A DNA stretch of 64,000 nucleotides from Tyto alba (lineage: Eukaryota; Chordata; Aves; Strigiformes; Tytonidae), in contig NW_024881322.1 of the NCBI RefSeq assembly GCF_018691265.1, positions 13,665,489-13,729,488 of the forward strand, in the 5' to 3' direction. The position numbers and the translations under genes are program-made. Below, piece by piece: positions 63,411 to 64,000 of the stretch. Each line of letters starts with the position of its first letter. Position 1 is the stretch's first letter. The notes below the pieces were generated by a model. The model saw nothing but the letters and a program-made list of their open reading frames with translations, was not told the DNA's origin and made no database searches.

Positions 63411-64000
63411 AGCTCCTTTCATGTGTTTGTCTTAAATCTCATGCATTATTCACATGATCAGAGCTCCTTTAATTTCACATCAGTTCAATACAAAAACAGT
63501 TAAAAGCTTGAAAGAAAGGAGGAAAGAAAACCCGTTTGCACTGTGGAGCATCACTTTATCTGCAAAACTAAAGGCTGTCTCTGTACCCAGAGCGGGCATG
63601 TACATTGGTGATGTCTTATTTTCCCCACAGGTACGCGGAGAGGAGGATCTGGCTGGGGAGCCTGTGGCACTGCCCAGGTGAGTGTGTGTTACCCCGGGGC
63701 CGAGCGCAGCCCAGCGCAGAGGGACACGGAGGCCACAACCGGTGACTCTCCCGGTGCTTCCGCAGCCCCGGTGAGTGATGGAAGGGGAGCGTGGTACCAA
63801 GACGGGGTGTCAGCCGTTCAGATGATTTCTCTTGCCTCTTTGTAGAGCTCATGAGGTTCATTCCTCATTTCTTTCTGTGATTACGGTGTTAGGTAGCAGA
63901 AGTGACTGTTTTTCAAGCCACTTGCATTGTGTCATGCTGAGTTCTGTCTAAATACACAATTCTGAAAAATCAACACGTTTTGAGATATGAGTATTATGAA
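63411..64000 (+). other. Intergenic sequence downstream of POU6F2
   Basis: It begins AT-rich, then from 63590 to 63790 becomes GC- and CpG-rich. A clean acceptor 'ttattttccccacag' at 63616-63630 is followed 47 nt later by a strong donor CCCAG|gtgagt at 63678, and a second gtgagt donor lies at 63771. The 47-nt block is open in all three + frames. It could be an internal exon of a downstream or overlapping transcript. No protein family is recognised and the window ends too soon to tell. Confidence 0.4.

Noticed and set aside
63766..63770. 5-nt 'exon' between cgcag and gtgagtg
   Set aside because: It is far too short for normal exon definition. Only the donor is worth noting.
1..64000. CRISPR arrays, bacterial operons, tRNA or rRNA genes
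   Set aside because: Intron-exon structure and CR1 repeats show a vertebrate genome. No repeat-spacer pattern or tRNA-type A and B boxes were noticed on reading, though no covariance search could be run.

Overview
This is a vertebrate genomic window, almost certainly from a bird. The genes are split by long AT-rich introns with GT/AG borders. The interspersed repeats are CR1 LINE fragments, including a GC-rich, little-diverged copy of avian type that ends in the usual 'attctatgattct'-like tail. The species cannot be fixed from the sequence alone.

The window holds the 3' part of one gene on the + strand, POU6F2 (POU class 6 homeobox 2, also called RPF-1). Five coding exons are present: 2827-2973, 34068-34274, 45815-45983, 54873-55041 and 58374 (or 58482)-58878. 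All splice phases agree. Joined, they give the C-terminal 398 residues (long form) or 362 residues (short form). The order is an alanine tract, two Gln-rich 'TNAQGQ' activation-type repeats, a serine tract, the POU-specific domain and a POU homeodomain, then the stop at 58876-58878. The N-terminal exons and the promoter lie upstream of base 1. The introns are about 31.1, 11.5, 8.9 and 3.3 kb. A long 3' UTR of about 4.5 kb follows, with the best poly(A) signal at 63383-63388.

Layout: 1-2826 is the end of an upstream intron. 2974-34067 is a giant AT-rich intron with two CR1 fragments and a possible 54-nt, phase-0 cassette exon at 29134-29187. 34275-45814 is an intron with a GC-rich patch and three old minus-strand CR1-like LINE blocks. 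45984-54872 is an intron with pyrimidine-rich tracts, a 37-bp tandem duplication and a possible old DNA-transposon relic. 55042-58373 is an intron with an isolated CpG-dense patch. 58879-63410 is the 3' UTR, which also holds a CpG-dense patch. 63411-64000 is intergenic, with a candidate exon-like block of unknown ownership.

The most notable biology is the pair of competing acceptors on the last exon. They insert or omit 36 residues directly after the recognition-helix arginine of the POU-specific domain, so one gene can make two proteins with different DNA-binding surfaces. I found no complete mobile element, structural RNA gene or second protein gene that I can support.
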